Source: Gilliamella sp. ESL0443 (GTDB lineage: Bacteria > Pseudomonadota > Gammaproteobacteria > Enterobacterales > Orbaceae). From it: a stretch of DNA of 64,000 nucleotides. Under the pieces are notes generated by a model. That model worked only from the letters and a program-made list of their open reading frames with translations, was not told the DNA's origin and ran no database searches. Position 1 is the stretch's first letter. Each line of letters opens with the position of its first letter. The stretch covers positions 1,860,001 to 1,924,000 of the forward strand of contig NZ_CP048263.1 of assembly GCF_019469165.1 (NCBI RefSeq). Direction: 5' to 3'. Of the stretch, positions 45,821-57,351 are shown one piece after another. A program made the position numbers and the translations under genes.

Positions 45821-48463
45821 ATGAATAGCCAATACTCATCAATGCGAAGCAACGTCAATATGCTAGGTACATTATTGGGCGATGCAATTAAACGAGCAAC
45901 AGGGAATGAAACTTTCGATTTGGTCGAAAAAATAAGGCAGTTATCAAAATCAGCTCAACAAGGTAACAAACAAGCACATAATGAATTACTAAGATTGATT
46001 GAAAATCTTAATGATCAAGATTTACTCCATGTTGCACGTGCGTTTAATCAATTTTTAAACTTAGTTAATACTGCTGCTGAGTATTATGGAATTTCACCAC
46101 ATGGGGAAGCATCGAGCAGCCCTAAAAAAATGACCGAATTATTTAAAACACTTAAAAATTTAAATTTCGCGCCTAAAACAATTGAACAAGCTATTGATAA
46201 TTTATCTATTGAGTTAGTGCTTACTGCACATCCAACTGAAATCAATCGCCGAACAATGATTAATACTTATACCGCTATTAATAATTGTTTGTCACAACTT
46301 GATCATAACGATTTAGCGGATTATGAAAGAGAACGTATCATGCGTCGCCTTAAACAACTTGTTTGCCAAGCATGGTACACCGACGAAATTCGTAAAAAAC
46401 GCCCTACTCCTCTTGATGAAGCTAAATGGGGATTCTCTGTAATTGAAGATAGTTTATGGGAAGGCGTCCCGTTATTCTTACGTGAGTTTAATGACCAATT
46501 AGTTGATGCATTCAATGCTGAACTATCTGTTGAACATGTTCCAGTGAAATTTACCTCTTGGATGGGGGGAGATCGAGACGGCAACCCAAATGTAACAGCT
46601 AAAGTTACAGGAAGGGTGATGTTGCAAGCTAGATTAAAAGCAATTGAACTATTTTTAGCTGATATTCAAATTTTAGTTCGTGAATTATCAATGACTGAAT
46701 GTAGCCAATCAGTCATTGACTTATTAGATGAACAAAATAAAACAGCATCAGAGCCTTATCGGGCTGTAATGAAACAGTTACGTTCACGTTTAACTAAAAC
46801 CCATAGCTACATAGTTGCATTATTAAATAATGAACAAGTTTTAGCACCTAATGATCTTTTAATAAAGAATGAACAATTATGGACACCACTTTATACATGT
46901 TATGAATCATTAATTGAAAACGGAATGTCAACTATTGCTCATGGCCCACTATTAGATACATTAAGACGTATTAAAAGTTTTGGATTGCAATTAGTTAGAT
47001 TAGATATACGTCAAGATAGTTCAGTGCATACTGAAGCGTTAGACGCCTTAACTAAAGAGTTAAACTTAGGCAGCTATGCTTCATGGTCAGAAGAAGAAAA
47101 ACAAGAATTTTTATTAACCGAATTACAATCTAATCGACCATTACTACCCTATAATTGGCAACCAGATGAAATGGTTAAAGAAGTATTAGACACTTGCCGT
47201 GTTATCAAAAAAGCAGGTGAAGAATCGATTGCGTCTTATGTCATTTCGATGGCAAAAGCACCTTCTGATGTCCTAGCTGTTTACTTACTTTTAAAAATTG
47301 TTGATTGCCAAAAAAATATTCCTGTTGCGCCTTTGTTTGAAACCTTAGAAGATTTAAATAATGCAAAATCTGTTATGCAAAAGCTTTTAGATATTCCTTG
47401 GTATCGTGAAAAAATCAATGGCAAGCAGATGGTTATGATTGGCTATTCTGATTCAGCAAAAGATGCAGGAACTCTCGCAGCATCATGGGTACAGTATCGT
47501 TCACAAGAAGAATTAGTTAATTTATTTGAACAATATAATGTTAACTTGGTGTTATTTCATGGTCGTGGAGGTTCAATCGGACGGGGAGGCGCTCCTGCTC
47601 ATGCAGCTTTGCTGTCACAACCACCAGGATCATTAAAAGGTGGCTTACGTGTTACAGAACAAGGTGAGATGATTCGGTTCAAACTTGGTTTACCTGAAGT
47701 TGCACTTAGTAGCTTAATGCTTTATGCATCAGCTATATTACAAGCTAATTTATTACCACCACCTGAACCGAAGCAAGTCTGGCGTGATATTATGGATGAA
47801 ATGTCTGATTATTCATGCCAATGTTATCGTAGCTACATAAGAGAAAAAGCTGAATTTGTTGATTATTTTAGATCAGTTACACCAGAAACCGAACTTGGAA
47901 GATTACCTCTAGGCTCTCGACCACAAAAACGTCGTACCGGTGGAGGAATAGAAAGTTTACGAGCAATTCCGTGGATTTTTGCTTGGACTCAAAATCGCCT
48001 AATGGTTCCATCATGGCTAGGTGCAGGAAGCGCACTTAGGCAAGTTATCAATGAGGGCAAAAAAGAACAACTTAAAGATATGTATCATAATTGGCCATTT
48101 TTTAATGCCCGATTAGGTATGTTGGAAATGGTTTACGCTAAAGCGGCGCCGAATATTCATGAGTACTATGAACAAAGGCTAGTTTCTCCTACATTATGGC
48201 CATTAGGAGAGGAGTTAAGAAATTTATTAACCGAAGATATTAATACCGTATTAACGATTACTGATGATATTAGCTTGATGGCAGACTTACCTTGGATTGC
48301 GGAGTCTGTTGCATTACGTAATACATATATTGAACCACTTAATTTATTACAAGCAGAATTATTAAGTCGTTCTCGTAAAAATGATAACGAAAATACTATA
48401 GTTGAACAGGGATTAATGATTACCATTTCTGGTATTGCGGCAGGAATGCGAAATTCAGGATAA
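45821..48463 (+). CDS. ppc: Phosphoenolpyruvate carboxylase
   Basis: Ppc replenishes oxaloacetate from PEP and bicarbonate. Active-site blocks are [13 protein letters not shown] (catalytic His), [40 protein letters not shown] and the C-terminal [10 protein letters not shown]. At 880 aa it equals the E. coli enzyme (883). The start [16 protein letters not shown] matches the family. It is transcribed alone and closed by a strong terminator. With citrate synthase and Icd it could feed an oxidative branch to 2-oxoglutarate, or a reductive branch toward fumarate. Confidence 0.97.
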   Translation: MNSQYSSMRSNVNMLGTLLGDAIKRATGNETFDLVEKIRQLSKSAQQGNKQAHNELLRLIENLNDQDLLHVARAFNQFLNLVNTAAEYYGISPHGEASSSPKKMTELFKTLKNLNFAPKTIEQAIDNLSIELVLTAHPTEINRRTMINTYTAINNCLSQLDHNDLADYERERIMRRLKQLVCQAWYTDEIRKKRPTPLDEAKWGFSVIEDSLWEGVPLFLREFNDQLVDAFNAELSVEHVPVKFTSWMGGDRDGNPNVTAKVTGRVMLQARLKAIELFLADIQILVRELSMTECSQSVIDLLDEQNKTASEPYRAVMKQLRSRLTKTHSYIVALLNNEQVLAPNDLLIKNEQLWTPLYTCYESLIENGMSTIAHGPLLDTLRRIKSFGLQLVRLDIRQDSSVHTEALDALTKELNLGSYASWSEEEKQEFLLTELQSNRPLLPYNWQPDEMVKEVLDTCRVIKKAGEESIASYVISMAKAPSDVLAVYLLLKIVDCQKNIPVAPLFETLEDLNNAKSVMQKLLDIPWYREKINGKQMVMIGYSDSAKDAGTLAASWVQYRSQEELVNLFEQYNVNLVLFHGRGGSIGRGGAPAHAALLSQPPGSLKGGLRVTEQGEMIRFKLGLPEVALSSLMLYASAILQANLLPPPEPKQVWRDIMDEMSDYSCQCYRSYIREKAEFVDYFRSVTPETELGRLPLGSRPQKRRTGGGIESLRAIPWIFAWTQNRLMVPSWLGAGSALRQVINEGKKEQLKDMYHNWPFFNARLGMLEMVYAKAAPNIHEYYEQRLVSPTLWPLGEELRNLLTEDINTVLTITDDISLMADLPWIAESVALRNTYIEPLNLLQAELLSRSRKNDNENTIVEQGLMITISGIAAGMRNSG

Positions 48464-48464
48464 G

Positions 48465-48489
48465 AAAAAAGGGCTTATTCGCCCTTTTT
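48465..48489. terminator. Bidirectional terminator after ppc
   Basis: AAAAAGGGC-TTATTC-GCCCTTTTT forms a 9-bp stem with an A-tract on one side and a T-tract on the other. It overlaps the last codons of the convergent Sel1 gene and probably serves both. Confidence 0.9.
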
Positions 48490-49548
48490 ATTTTTTTTAG
48501 CTATCTCTTCTAAATAAGCTTTAGCGTCGGTATCCCCTTGCTCACTAGCTTTAGTAAACCAATAAACTGCTAGGTTATTATTTTGTTTAACGCCTTCACC
48601 TTCTAGATATTTAATACCTAAATTATATTGCGCATCAACACTTCCTTGCTTGGCTGCTTTGGTATACCAATCTATTGCTTTTTGTTCATCTTTAGGAACA
48701 CCCCCGCCAACATCATACATAACCGCTATATTATATTGTGCATCAGCGTTACCACCTTCAGCAGCTTGAGTAAACCAATATGCGGCTTGAGTGTTATCTG
48801 GTCTTGTTCCTGTTCCAGTTGCATACATAATGCCTAAATTGTACATTGCTAGTACATAACCGCGTTCGGCAGCTTGAGTATAAAAATAAAGGGCAGCAAC
48901 ATTATCCTGAGTTAAACCGTCACCAGTTTGGGACATTAATCCTAAATAGTAGTGTGCTTCTGGATTGTTATCTTTTGCGGCTTTACTAAACCAATCAGCC
49001 GCTACCAGGCGATCTTTATCAACGCCATCACCCGCAAAGTACATAATGCCTAAATTTAAATAAGCATCATAAATACCTTGATCGCCAGCTTGGGTAAAAT
49101 AATCAATTGCGGTAGACGTTTTTTTTTCTACGCCTTCACCATTTTTATACATCAAAGCTAAATTATATTTAGCTAAAGCATAATTTTGATCGGCAGCCAA
49201 TTTAAACAATTTGAATGCCTCAGATAAATTAGCTTTAGTCCCTAAACCATTTTGGTACATATAAGCTAAATTATTTTGAGCTTTAGCTAAACCTTGATCA
49301 GCGGCTTTCTTAAACCAGAAAAAAGCCTTTAGATCATTAACCTCAACCCCTAAACCCTGCTTATAAATTGTTCCTAGCGTATATTGTGATTGCATATCAC
49401 CCTTTTCAGCAGCAATTAGCAACGAAGGAATTAATGAACTAGGGTCACTTACTTTTAACTCAGTATCCGATTGAGTTTTAGCTTCGCTTGCAACTGCTCC
49501 ACAAGAGATAGATAACACAAAAGCCAATATAATTTGAAGTTTTTTCAT
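48475..49548 (-). CDS. Exported Sel1-repeat protein
   Basis: A 357-aa protein with a signal peptide (MKKLQIILAFVLSISCGAVA) and about eight to nine Sel1-like repeats of roughly 36 residues, each with the pattern A-x-x-x-L-G-x-x-Y-x-x-G-x-G-V-x-x-D-x-x-x-A-x-x-W-F. SLR proteins are helical scaffolds for protein contacts in the cell envelope. No partner is suggested by neighbours. The 3' end overlaps the ppc terminator. The 192 bp upstream is AT-rich, without further features. Confidence 0.88.
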   Translation of the reverse strand: MKKLQIILAFVLSISCGAVASEAKTQSDTELKVSDPSSLIPSLLIAAEKGDMQSQYTLGTIYKQGLGVEVNDLKAFFWFKKAADQGLAKAQNNLAYMYQNGLGTKANLSEAFKLFKLAADQNYALAKYNLALMYKNGEGVEKKTSTAIDYFTQAGDQGIYDAYLNLGIMYFAGDGVDKDRLVAADWFSKAAKDNNPEAHYYLGLMSQTGDGLTQDNVAALYFYTQAAERGYVLAMYNLGIMYATGTGTRPDNTQAAYWFTQAAEGGNADAQYNIAVMYDVGGGVPKDEQKAIDWYTKAAKQGSVDAQYNLGIKYLEGEGVKQNNNLAVYWFTKASEQGDTDAKAYLEEIAKKNKKGE

Positions 49549-49740
49549 AATTTTTTAAATGTCATAATATTAGCAATAATTATACATAATTGATTAAAAG
49601 GGGAATAGTTTTGTTTTTTTAAATATACTTTTTTTTATTATTTAATTGAAAGTTAAAGTTATTCAAATATTGTAAATATTATTAAATCGCTTAATCGGAC
49701 TCATTATAAAAAAATATAATTAATTATTTAACAAAAGCTA

Positions 49741-51204
49741 TCACAATCCAAGTTCATCCCAAATTTCATCAATATGAGCGACTACTTTAGCATCTTTAGT
49801 AATAATTTTACCCCACTCACGATTAGTTTCACCCGACCACTTGTTAGTTGCATCAAGTCCCATTTTAGAGCCTAAACCGGAAATAGGTGAAGCAAAATCC
49901 AGATAATCAATTGGCGTATTATCAACAAATGTTGTATCTCGATGTGGATCCATTCTTGTCGAAATAGCCCACATAACATCTTTCCAATCTCTAGCATTAA
50001 TATCGTCATCACAAACAATAATAAATTTAGTATACATAAATTGTCTTAAATAAGACCATACACCCATCATCACTCTTTTAGCATGCCCTGGGTATTGTTT
50101 TTTGATTGTCACAATGGCAATACGATAAGAGCAACCTTCAGGAGGTAGATAAAAATCAACAATTTCAGGAAATTGTTTCTGTAATATCGGGATAAATACT
50201 TCATTTAATGCTAATCCCATTACAGCCGGCTCATCTGGAGGTCTACCCGTATATGTAGAATGATAAATTGCATCTTTACGTCTGGTTAAATGTGTAACTG
50301 TAAAGACAGCAAATTTTTCTACTTCATTGTAATAACCAGTATGGTCACCATAAGGCCCTTCAACAGCTTGCTCATGGGGATCAATATAACCTTCTAAAAT
50401 AATTTCGGCGGCTGCAGGAACTTCTAAGTCATTTGATAATGATTTGACCACTTCTGTTCGGCTATTACGCAATAATCCAGCAAAAGCATATTCTGATAAG
50501 GTATCTGGTACTGGTGTTACTGCACTTAATATTGTTGCAGGATCAGCCCCAATAGCTACACTAATAGGAAATTTTTCATTTGGATAAGATTGTTGCCATT
50601 CAGCAAAATCAAGTGCCCCACCTCGATGTGACAACCAACGCATGATTAATTTATTTTTACCTAGTAGCTGTAATCGGTAAACACCTACATTTTGACGATC
50701 TTTATGTGGTCCTTTAGTTATAGTTAGTCCCCAAGTTACAAGTGGAGCTACATCATCTGGCCAACAATGCATAATAGGTAATTGAGTTAAATCGATCTCA
50801 TCATTTTTAAATATTAATTCCTGACAAGGCGCTGAGGAACGCCGTTTTACCGGCATATTTAGAACTTGTTTATATTTAGGTAATATATTAAAAAATTGTC
50901 GAATACCTTTGGGTGGCTCTGGTTCTCGCAAAAAAGCTAGTAATTCACCAATTTCTCTTAATTCTGTAGTCTTTTCTCGCCCCATTGCCATAGCAACTCG
51001 TTTAGCTGTTCCAAAAAGATTGCAAAGTACAGGAATGTCATAGCCAATTGGGTTTTCAAATAATAGAGCTGGTCCCTGAGAGCGTAAAACTCTATCAGCT
51101 ATCTCGGTCATTTCAAGATAAGGGTTAATTGGATAAGTAATGCGTTTTAATTCACCTTGCTGCTCAAGGTAATCTAAAAAATCACGAAAATTAGACAACG
51201 ACAT
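49741..51204 (-). CDS. ubiD: 4-hydroxy-3-polyprenylbenzoate decarboxylase UbiD
   Basis: UbiD removes the carboxyl group in ubiquinone synthesis using prenylated FMN made by UbiX. Motifs include [49 protein letters not shown], and [30 protein letters not shown]. Length is 487 aa (E. coli 497). Presence indicates ubiquinone use. It is transcribed leftward, 50 bp downstream of a small exported protein gene. Confidence 0.95.
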   Translation of the reverse strand: MSLSNFRDFLDYLEQQGELKRITYPINPYLEMTEIADRVLRSQGPALLFENPIGYDIPVLCNLFGTAKRVAMAMGREKTTELREIGELLAFLREPEPPKGIRQFFNILPKYKQVLNMPVKRRSSAPCQELIFKNDEIDLTQLPIMHCWPDDVAPLVTWGLTITKGPHKDRQNVGVYRLQLLGKNKLIMRWLSHRGGALDFAEWQQSYPNEKFPISVAIGADPATILSAVTPVPDTLSEYAFAGLLRNSRTEVVKSLSNDLEVPAAAEIILEGYIDPHEQAVEGPYGDHTGYYNEVEKFAVFTVTHLTRRKDAIYHSTYTGRPPDEPAVMGLALNEVFIPILQKQFPEIVDFYLPPEGCSYRIAIVTIKKQYPGHAKRVMMGVWSYLRQFMYTKFIIVCDDDINARDWKDVMWAISTRMDPHRDTTFVDNTPIDYLDFASPISGLGSKMGLDATNKWSGETNREWGKIITKDAKVVAHIDEIWDELGL

Positions 51205-51254
51205 TATTACTCCTTTTAACTCTCGCTATTAAAATACTAATTGATGAAGATTAA

Positions 51255-51671
51255 CTAATCTTCATCAAAGTTCTCACTATATATGGGAAGTTGTTTTGTT
51301 TGATTACATTCAACGATTTTAGGTAATAATGCTTCAAATTGTTTTTGGTCAACTTCAATAAGTTCGTTTTTATCAACTTGATAAAATAGATAAAACTCTG
51401 ATTTATCATCAGTTTGTATCGATGCTAACCAATAATTACGATCTTCACTATTTTCATTTGTAAAAATTTTAATAATGCTATTTTCTCTTTTTTCAGGTTG
51501 ATTAAATAACTTGTAATCAATAATTTTTTCAGCAATTTGTGAATCATATTCATCAAAAATTAAAGCTTCTTCTTTAGTTACTTTGCATTTTTTTATATTT
51601 ATTTCTGCATGACTGACAGATATTACAAAAAACAAGCTGAATAACGAAATAACATAATGGCTAAGTTTCAT
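51255..51671 (-). CDS. Small exported protein of unknown function
   Basis: A 138-aa protein with a signal peptide ending near SVSHA (residues 18-22) and an acidic mature part containing two cysteines (INIKKCKVTKEEAL and KIVECNQTKQ), which could form a disulfide. I recognise no family. It lies between nudB (15 bp) and ubiD (50 bp) on the same strand and may be cotranscribed with aspS-nudB. Confidence 0.65.
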   Translation of the reverse strand: MKLSHYVISLFSLFFVISVSHAEINIKKCKVTKEEALIFDEYDSQIAEKIIDYKLFNQPEKRENSIIKIFTNENSEDRNYWLASIQTDDKSEFYLFYQVDKNELIEVDQKQFEALLPKIVECNQTKQLPIYSENFDED

Positions 51672-51686
51672 TTTGGATCTCTTGTA

Positions 51687-52136
51687 TTAATTTTTATCAA
51701 TTGAACCAATTTTACTAATAGCCTCACAATTATTTGGCGATATAGTAAGATTGGCTGCACTATTTATAGTTAACCATTGATAAGATAAATGTTCAGTAAG
51801 CAATGGCGTTATTTCATCATTAAGAGCTAAATAAAACCAATGTTCTTTATTTATCTTTACTTCTGGTGCGTACCGATATCTAAACTGAGGAAAAATTTCA
51901 AACTCAACCGTATGTTTTGCATCAATTAATTTAAGATTTTCTCCGCTAATATCTATACCAGTTTCTTCAAAAACTTCACGAATTGCCGTATCTCTAGGTA
52001 ATTCATTATCTTCCATACTACCTGTAACTGATTGCCAAAAATTAGGATCATCCTTACGTTGCAACATAAGAACACGCAAAGTCCGTTTACAATAAATAAC
52101 GACTAATACTGACTCAGGGTTCTTATATTTTTGCAT
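51687..52136 (-). CDS. nudB: Dihydroneopterin triphosphate diphosphatase (Nudix)
   Basis: NudB hydrolyses dihydroneopterin triphosphate in folate synthesis. The Nudix box runs from GSMEDNELPRDTA to REVFEETGI (about residues 37-59). MQKYKNPESVLVVIYC and HWFYLALNDEI-TPLLTEHLSYQWL match the E. coli protein. 149 aa, as in E. coli. It lies 10 bp after aspS, the conserved pair. Confidence 0.92.
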   Translation of the reverse strand: MQKYKNPESVLVVIYCKRTLRVLMLQRKDDPNFWQSVTGSMEDNELPRDTAIREVFEETGIDISGENLKLIDAKHTVEFEIFPQFRYRYAPEVKINKEHWFYLALNDEITPLLTEHLSYQWLTINSAANLTISPNNCEAISKIGSIDKN

Positions 52137-52146
52137 ATAAATATCG

Positions 52147-53904
52147 CTATTTTTTGCTCACTTCTATACCTAATTCCATTAAAGCTGTAGGATTTGCAGG
52201 ACTAGGCGCATCAGTTAATAAACATGTTGCTGCAGTCGTTTTCGGGAAGGCAATAACATCTCGAATATTATCTGTTCCAGTTAACAGCATAGTTAATCTA
52301 TCTAGGCCAAATGCTAAACCCGCATGAGGTGGCGTACCATATTTTAATGCATCAAGTAAAAATCCAAACTTTTCACGCTGATCATGTTCATCAATTCCTA
52401 AAATAGAAAAGACAGCCTGCTGCATTTCACTGCGATGAATACGTACAGAACCACCGCCAACTTCATAACCATTGATTACCATATCATATGCATTAGCTAC
52501 TGCATTTTCAGGATTGCTAATTAATTGCTCTGGAGTAAAATCTTTTGGTGATGTAAATGGATGATGCATTGCACTTAAGCCTTCGTCAGTTTCCTCAAAC
52601 ATAGGGAAATCAACAACCCAAAGTACCGCCCACTTACTCTCATCGGTAATACCTAAATCTTTACCAACTTTCAAACGCAATGCACCTAATGCATCACTCA
52701 CTACTTTATAACTATCCGCACCAAATAATAAAATATCACCATCTTTAGCATTGGCACGATTAAGTAATGCTTCCATTTGAGGTTCATTAAAAAATTTAGC
52801 TACTGGGCTTTGCACACCTTCAAGGCCTTTACTACGATCATTAACTTTGATCCAAGCCATACCTTTAGCACCATAAACTGAAATAAATTGCGTATAATCA
52901 TCTAATTGTTTACGTGTTAGTTGGGCTCCATTTGGAACGCATAATAAAGCCACTCTTCCTTTAGGATCATTTGCTGGTGTTGAAAATACTTTAAAATCGA
53001 TATCTTTAACCAAATCCGCCACATCAATAATTTCAAGCGGATTACGTAAATCAGGTTTATCACTCCCATAACGACGCATTGCCTCAGCAAAAGTCATAAT
53101 TGGGCATTTGCCTAAATCAATATTTTTAACATGCAACCAAAGTTCACGTATCATTTTTTCCATGATTTCGCGCACTTGTTCAGCTGTCATAAATGAGGTT
53201 TCAACATCTATTTGTGTAAATTCTGGTTGGCGATCGGCTCGTAAATCTTCATCACGAAAACATTTAACAATTTGATAATAACGATCAAATCCAGACATCA
53301 TCAGTAACTGTTTAAACAGTTGTGGAGATTGAGGAAGCGCATAAAACTCACCATTATGAACTCGACTTGGAACAAGATAATCTCGAGCACCTTCTGGTGT
53401 TGCTTTGGTTAACATTGGTGTTTCGATATCTAAAAAACCATGCTCATTCATAAATGAACGGACAAATGCCGTAATTTTTGCGCGAGTTTTAAATATAGTC
53501 GCCATTTCTGGACGGCGTAAATCTATATAGCGGTATTTTAAACGCTGTTCTTCACTATTATTTTGGTTGAAATCAAGCGGTAAAACATCACTACGATTAA
53601 AAATCACAAGCTCAGTCGCTAGTATTTCAACATCACCAGTTACCATATCTTTATTAATTTGGCCCTCTGGTCGTGCTCTTACTTTTCCTTTAATTTGAAT
53701 ACAAAATTCATTACGTAATTCGCCAGCTAATTGATATGCTTGTTGATAATCAGGATCAAAAAAAACTTGCACAATTCCTTCACGATCACGCATATCAATA
53801 AAAATCATCCCACCTAAATCTCGGCGTTTATTAACCCATCCACATAGTGTGACTTCTTGATTAATATAACTTGCGTTTAGCTGTCCGCAATAAATTGTTC
53901 TCAT
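52147..53904 (-). CDS. aspS: Aspartyl-tRNA synthetase
   Basis: A class II synthetase of 585 aa. The start is put at 53904 ([15 protein letters not shown]), matching E. coli MRTEYCGQL, with AGGA 8 nt upstream; nine further in-frame codons upstream have no counterpart. The OB-fold anticodon domain ([19 protein letters not shown]) is followed by class II motifs 1-3 including [19 protein letters not shown] and [15 protein letters not shown], plus the bacterial GAD insertion. First gene of aspS-nudB. Confidence 0.97.
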   Translation of the reverse strand: MRTIYCGQLNASYINQEVTLCGWVNKRRDLGGMIFIDMRDREGIVQVFFDPDYQQAYQLAGELRNEFCIQIKGKVRARPEGQINKDMVTGDVEILATELVIFNRSDVLPLDFNQNNSEEQRLKYRYIDLRRPEMATIFKTRAKITAFVRSFMNEHGFLDIETPMLTKATPEGARDYLVPSRVHNGEFYALPQSPQLFKQLLMMSGFDRYYQIVKCFRDEDLRADRQPEFTQIDVETSFMTAEQVREIMEKMIRELWLHVKNIDLGKCPIMTFAEAMRRYGSDKPDLRNPLEIIDVADLVKDIDFKVFSTPANDPKGRVALLCVPNGAQLTRKQLDDYTQFISVYGAKGMAWIKVNDRSKGLEGVQSPVAKFFNEPQMEALLNRANAKDGDILLFGADSYKVVSDALGALRLKVGKDLGITDESKWAVLWVVDFPMFEETDEGLSAMHHPFTSPKDFTPEQLISNPENAVANAYDMVINGYEVGGGSVRIHRSEMQQAVFSILGIDEHDQREKFGFLLDALKYGTPPHAGLAFGLDRLTMLLTGTDNIRDVIAFPKTTAATCLLTDAPSPANPTALMELGIEVSKK

Positions 53905-54189
53905 TAAAAATATCCTGTGTACAGTTGTCAAAAATAATAATTATTATAGAGCAATTTATCAGGGGATAAAGACTATGTTTGAAAATAATCACTATTTAAT
54001 TTATTTATACTCGATTTATTATAATAATTTTACTTTATACATTTTTTTACAAACTATTTTAAATTCAATTAGATAATAAATATAAAATCGTTTTATCTTG
54101 ATAAGCTTTTAAAATGATTTATTTAAGAGCTTGTCTTATCAGATATTTATTACTAAGCTTTAGTATTATTTGGATATTGCTCATATGAT

Positions 54190-54735
54190 ATGAAAGCTTT
54201 AATTTCAATTGACTATACTAATGATTTCATCGCTGACGATGGCGCTTTGACTACAGGTTCTGTTGGGCAACAAATTGAGTCAGAAATATTAAATTTAACT
54301 AAATCATTCATCCAAAATAATCAATTTATCGTTTTTGCGATTGATTCTCATGACCCTTCAGATAAATATCATCCAGAAAATAAACTCTTTCCCCCTCACA
54401 ATATTATTGGAACTTTTGGGCAACAGTTATTTGGTAATTTACATACTCTTTATCAAAAACATCAGAATTCAGATAATATTTATTGGATGAATAAACGACA
54501 CTACTCGGCATTTTGTGGTACGGATCTTGATCTACGCTTACGCGAAAGACATATTACTGAAATCCATTTAGTTGGTGTCTGCACAGATATTTGCATATTA
54601 CACACAGCGATTGATGCCTATGATTTAGGCTACAAATTGATTATTCATCAAAATGCAGTTGCTAGCTTTGATCCAATAGGACATCAATGGGCTTTAAAAC
54701 ACTTTCAAAACACTTTAGGGGCAACCGTAATATAA
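54190..54735 (+). CDS. Isochorismatase-family cysteine hydrolase, nicotinamidase-like
   Basis: A 181-aa hydrolase with the triad Asp8 (ISIDYTNDF), Lys102 (WMNKRHYSAF) and Cys131 (VGVCTDICILHT). The metal-type residues found in true nicotinamidases (DSHDPSDKYHPEN here) suggest PncA-like activity, converting nicotinamide to nicotinate, but the family has several other amidases. It stands before the DUF3100/M20 cluster, 32 bp away. Promoter lies in the 285-bp divergent gap with aspS, where no further feature was resolved. Confidence 0.8.
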   Translation: MKALISIDYTNDFIADDGALTTGSVGQQIESEILNLTKSFIQNNQFIVFAIDSHDPSDKYHPENKLFPPHNIIGTFGQQLFGNLHTLYQKHQNSDNIYWMNKRHYSAFCGTDLDLRLRERHITEIHLVGVCTDICILHTAIDAYDLGYKLIIHQNAVASFDPIGHQWALKHFQNTLGATVI

Positions 54736-54767
54736 AATATAGATAAAAATTAAAATAAGGAGCAGGA

Positions 54768-55544
54768 ATGGAAGTTTTACGAGACTATAAATTGCATATA
54801 ATTGCACTGTTAGTAGTAATTATTTGCGAACTAATCGGTAAACAATCAATATGGATTATCGCCGTTTATCCAATGTTATATGCAATGATCTTCGGCGGTG
54901 TAATCAGCCTACCAAAGCTAAAAATATTAACTAATAAAAATATGCAGCATGCCAGTTTAGTGATGATGGTTACATTAATATTACTTATTGCAAAACTTGG
55001 TGTGGCTGTAGGTCCTAAAATTGATATGATTTTAAACGATGCCAAGTTAGCCCTAATTTTTCAAGAATTAGGCCATTTCGCAGGAACAATTTTACTAGGA
55101 TTACCATTAGCTATGTTATTAGGTATGAAAAGAGAGGCAGTTGGTGCAACCTACTCTGTTGCTCGCGAACCTAATATAGCTATTGTTGCAGATAAATATG
55201 GGCTAGATTCACCTGAAGGACGAGGTGTTATGGCTATGTATGTATGTGGGACTCTTTATGGTGCAATTTGGATGAGTATCCTTGCAAGCATAATAGCACA
55301 ATTGAATATTCTTCACCCTTATGCTTTAGCAATGGGAGCTGGAGTAGGTAGTGGGAGCATGATGGCTGCTTCATTGGCACCGATAAGTGATTTATATCCT
55401 GACTTATCAGAAAATATCAATGCTTATGCAACAACAGCGAACTTAATGTCTGGTATTGTAGGCATATATATTTATACACTATTTTCTTTGCCTTTCGCTT
55501 CTTTCATGTATAACACTTTAGCTCGCCTTCGTCGCAATAAATAA
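54768..55544 (+). CDS. DUF3100 family membrane protein
   Basis: A 258-aa polytopic membrane protein with about seven hydrophobic segments. Its most distinctive part is GATYSVAREPNIAIVADKYG-LDSPEGRGVMAMYVCGTLYG followed by GAGVGSGSMMAASLAPISDLYP, small-residue-rich helices like those of transporters. It fits DUF3100 (PF11299). An AAGGAG ribosome site precedes the ATG. With the next two genes it forms a tight unit; a transporter supplying the amidohydrolase is the simplest guess. Confidence 0.7.
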   Translation: MEVLRDYKLHIIALLVVIICELIGKQSIWIIAVYPMLYAMIFGGVISLPKLKILTNKNMQHASLVMMVTLILLIAKLGVAVGPKIDMILNDAKLALIFQELGHFAGTILLGLPLAMLLGMKREAVGATYSVAREPNIAIVADKYGLDSPEGRGVMAMYVCGTLYGAIWMSILASIIAQLNILHPYALAMGAGVGSGSMMAASLAPISDLYPDLSENINAYATTANLMSGIVGIYIYTLFSLPFASFMYNTLARLRRNK

Positions 55545-55554
55545 GGAATCGAAT

Positions 55555-56004
55555 ATGAAAATTTTAGAAACAATTTTTGTACTTATTTTAGTAGCCGTTA
55601 TCATGGCAGCAGGTAACACTGTAGGATATGAAATTGATTTTATGCTATCGCTTCAAGCATTAGCTGTGTTAGTTGTCATATCTATTGCAGGATTATTAAT
55701 AAGTAAATTACCTGTATTAAATAAACTTCCTGTAATTCTATGGGTATCCGTTGTTGCTGCTATTGTATCAGCACCGATATTCCCATATCATCAAGAAGTG
55801 GTTGCAATTACAGATCAAGTCTCATTACTTGCTGTTTGTACACCAGTACTTGCTTATGCGGGACTAGCGATTGGTAAAGATCTTGCGCTATTTAAAAATA
55901 TATCTTGGCGTATCATTCCCGTATCTTTAGCTGTTTTTTCTGGTACGTTTATTTTTGCTGCCCTAATTGCTCAAATTACTTTACATTGGGAAGGCGTTAT
56001 CTAA
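55555..56004 (+). CDS. Small membrane protein partnered with DUF3100
   Basis: A 149-aa hydrophobic protein with about five transmembrane helices (ETIFVLILVAVIMAAGNTVG, LQALAVLVVISIAGLLIS and others) and a conserved-looking QVSLLAVCTPVLAYAGLAIGKDL. It lies 10 bp after the DUF3100 gene and 20 bp before the amidohydrolase. Together the two membrane proteins resemble a split transporter. I do not know a named family with certainty. Confidence 0.65.
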   Translation: MKILETIFVLILVAVIMAAGNTVGYEIDFMLSLQALAVLVVISIAGLLISKLPVLNKLPVILWVSVVAAIVSAPIFPYHQEVVAITDQVSLLAVCTPVLAYAGLAIGKDLALFKNISWRIIPVSLAVFSGTFIFAALIAQITLHWEGVI

Positions 56005-56024
56005 TTTGGATAAGGATTTTATTT

Positions 56025-57344
56025 ATGACTAAAGAAGAACTAAAGAAAAAAGTCTGCGATGCAATTGCAAATCGAAAAGCAGATATCAAGTCGATTGCTG
56101 AAGCAATTTGGTCAGAGCCAGAACTTGGTTACAAAGAACATAAAACAGCTAAAAAAGTAGAAGACGCTTTAGAGAAATTAGGTGTTCCATTTAAAAATAA
56201 ATTAGCCTTAACTGGTGTTAAAGGTCGATTAAAAGGTGTGAAAGGAAGTAAATATAGCATTGCCATTATTGGCGAGCTCGATGCAATTATTTGTGCCGAC
56301 CACCCTGCCGCAGACGAAACTTCAGGAGCGGCTCACTGTTGTGGCCATAATGCGCAAATCGCTAATATGATGGCTGTCACTATGGGGCTAATTGACTCAG
56401 GTGCAATGCAATTTTTAGCCGGGGATGTGGTACCATTTGCTGTCCCTGCAGAAGAATATGTTGAAATTACCTATCGAAACCGATTAATTGAAGAAGGCAA
56501 AATTAAATACATTGGCGGAAAACCAGAATTGATTTCACGAGGTGATTTTGATGATGTTGATATGGCATTACAAATACATTTAACAAGCGTCCCAAATGAA
56601 CGTCAGGATGGTTTTATTGAAATCTCAACCACAAGTAATGGTTTTATCGGAAAATTAATTAAGTATAAGGGAGAGGCAGCTCATGCTGCGGCAGCCCCTC
56701 ATGCTGGCGTAAATGCTTTAAATGCAGCTATGATGGGGATGATGGGTGTTCATGCTATTCGCGAAACCTTTCAAGAAAAAGATTATATTCGCTTCCATCC
56801 AATTATTACCCAAGGTGGTGACTTAGTAAATGTTGTACCAAGCGATGTAAGAATGGAAAGCTATGTACGAGCAGGTAATGTTCCTGCAATGATTGATGCT
56901 AATGAAAGAATCAATCAAGCATTAAAAGCTGGTGCGATGGCTGTTGGTGCAACTTGTGAAATTAAAGATTTACCAGGCTACCTACCATTACATAATAACC
57001 CAACACTTAATGACCTTTTAAAGCAAAATGCTGAAAATTTAATTGGTGAAGAAAACGTTTCAATCGCACCACATATGACTGGAAGTACAGATACTGGTGA
57101 CCTATCACATATTATGCCAGTAAGTCACCCTTGGATTGGTTCGGTTAGAGGTATTTTACATGGAAAAGACTATACCGTATTTGATGAAGATATGGCCTAT
57201 ATTCGCCCTGCTCAAATGATGGCTTGTACCATTATTGACTTGCTCTATGATGATGCGAAACCAGCCGAAACATTAATGGCGAATTACAAACCGTTAATGT
57301 CTAAGGAAGAATATTTAAAATTCCTATCGGGTTTTGACAAATAA
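56025..57344 (+). CDS. M20 family metal-dependent amidohydrolase, AbgB/aminoacylase-like
   Basis: A 439-aa peptidase-fold enzyme. The start is 56025 (MTKEELKKKVCDAI) with AAGGA about 10 nt upstream; the frame is open 40 codons further back but that part overlaps the previous gene. Metal ligands are visible in AAHCCGHNAQ (Cys106, His108), VPAEEY, and HAAAAPHAG. GSTDTGDLSHIMP near the end is typical of AbgB-type p-aminobenzoyl-glutamate hydrolases. The likely reaction is cleavage of an N-acyl amino acid imported by the neighbouring membrane proteins; the substrate is not known. Confidence 0.85.
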   Translation: MTKEELKKKVCDAIANRKADIKSIAEAIWSEPELGYKEHKTAKKVEDALEKLGVPFKNKLALTGVKGRLKGVKGSKYSIAIIGELDAIICADHPAADETSGAAHCCGHNAQIANMMAVTMGLIDSGAMQFLAGDVVPFAVPAEEYVEITYRNRLIEEGKIKYIGGKPELISRGDFDDVDMALQIHLTSVPNERQDGFIEISTTSNGFIGKLIKYKGEAAHAAAAPHAGVNALNAAMMGMMGVHAIRETFQEKDYIRFHPIITQGGDLVNVVPSDVRMESYVRAGNVPAMIDANERINQALKAGAMAVGATCEIKDLPGYLPLHNNPTLNDLLKQNAENLIGEENVSIAPHMTGSTDTGDLSHIMPVSHPWIGSVRGILHGKDYTVFDEDMAYIRPAQMMACTIIDLLYDDAKPAETLMANYKPLMSKEEYLKFLSGFDK

Positions 57345-57351
57345 AGTTAAA

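Noticed and set aside
55905-56024. N-terminal 40-codon extension of the M20 amidohydrolase
   Set aside because: It overlaps the preceding membrane protein gene in another frame, lacks a ribosome site and has no family counterpart.
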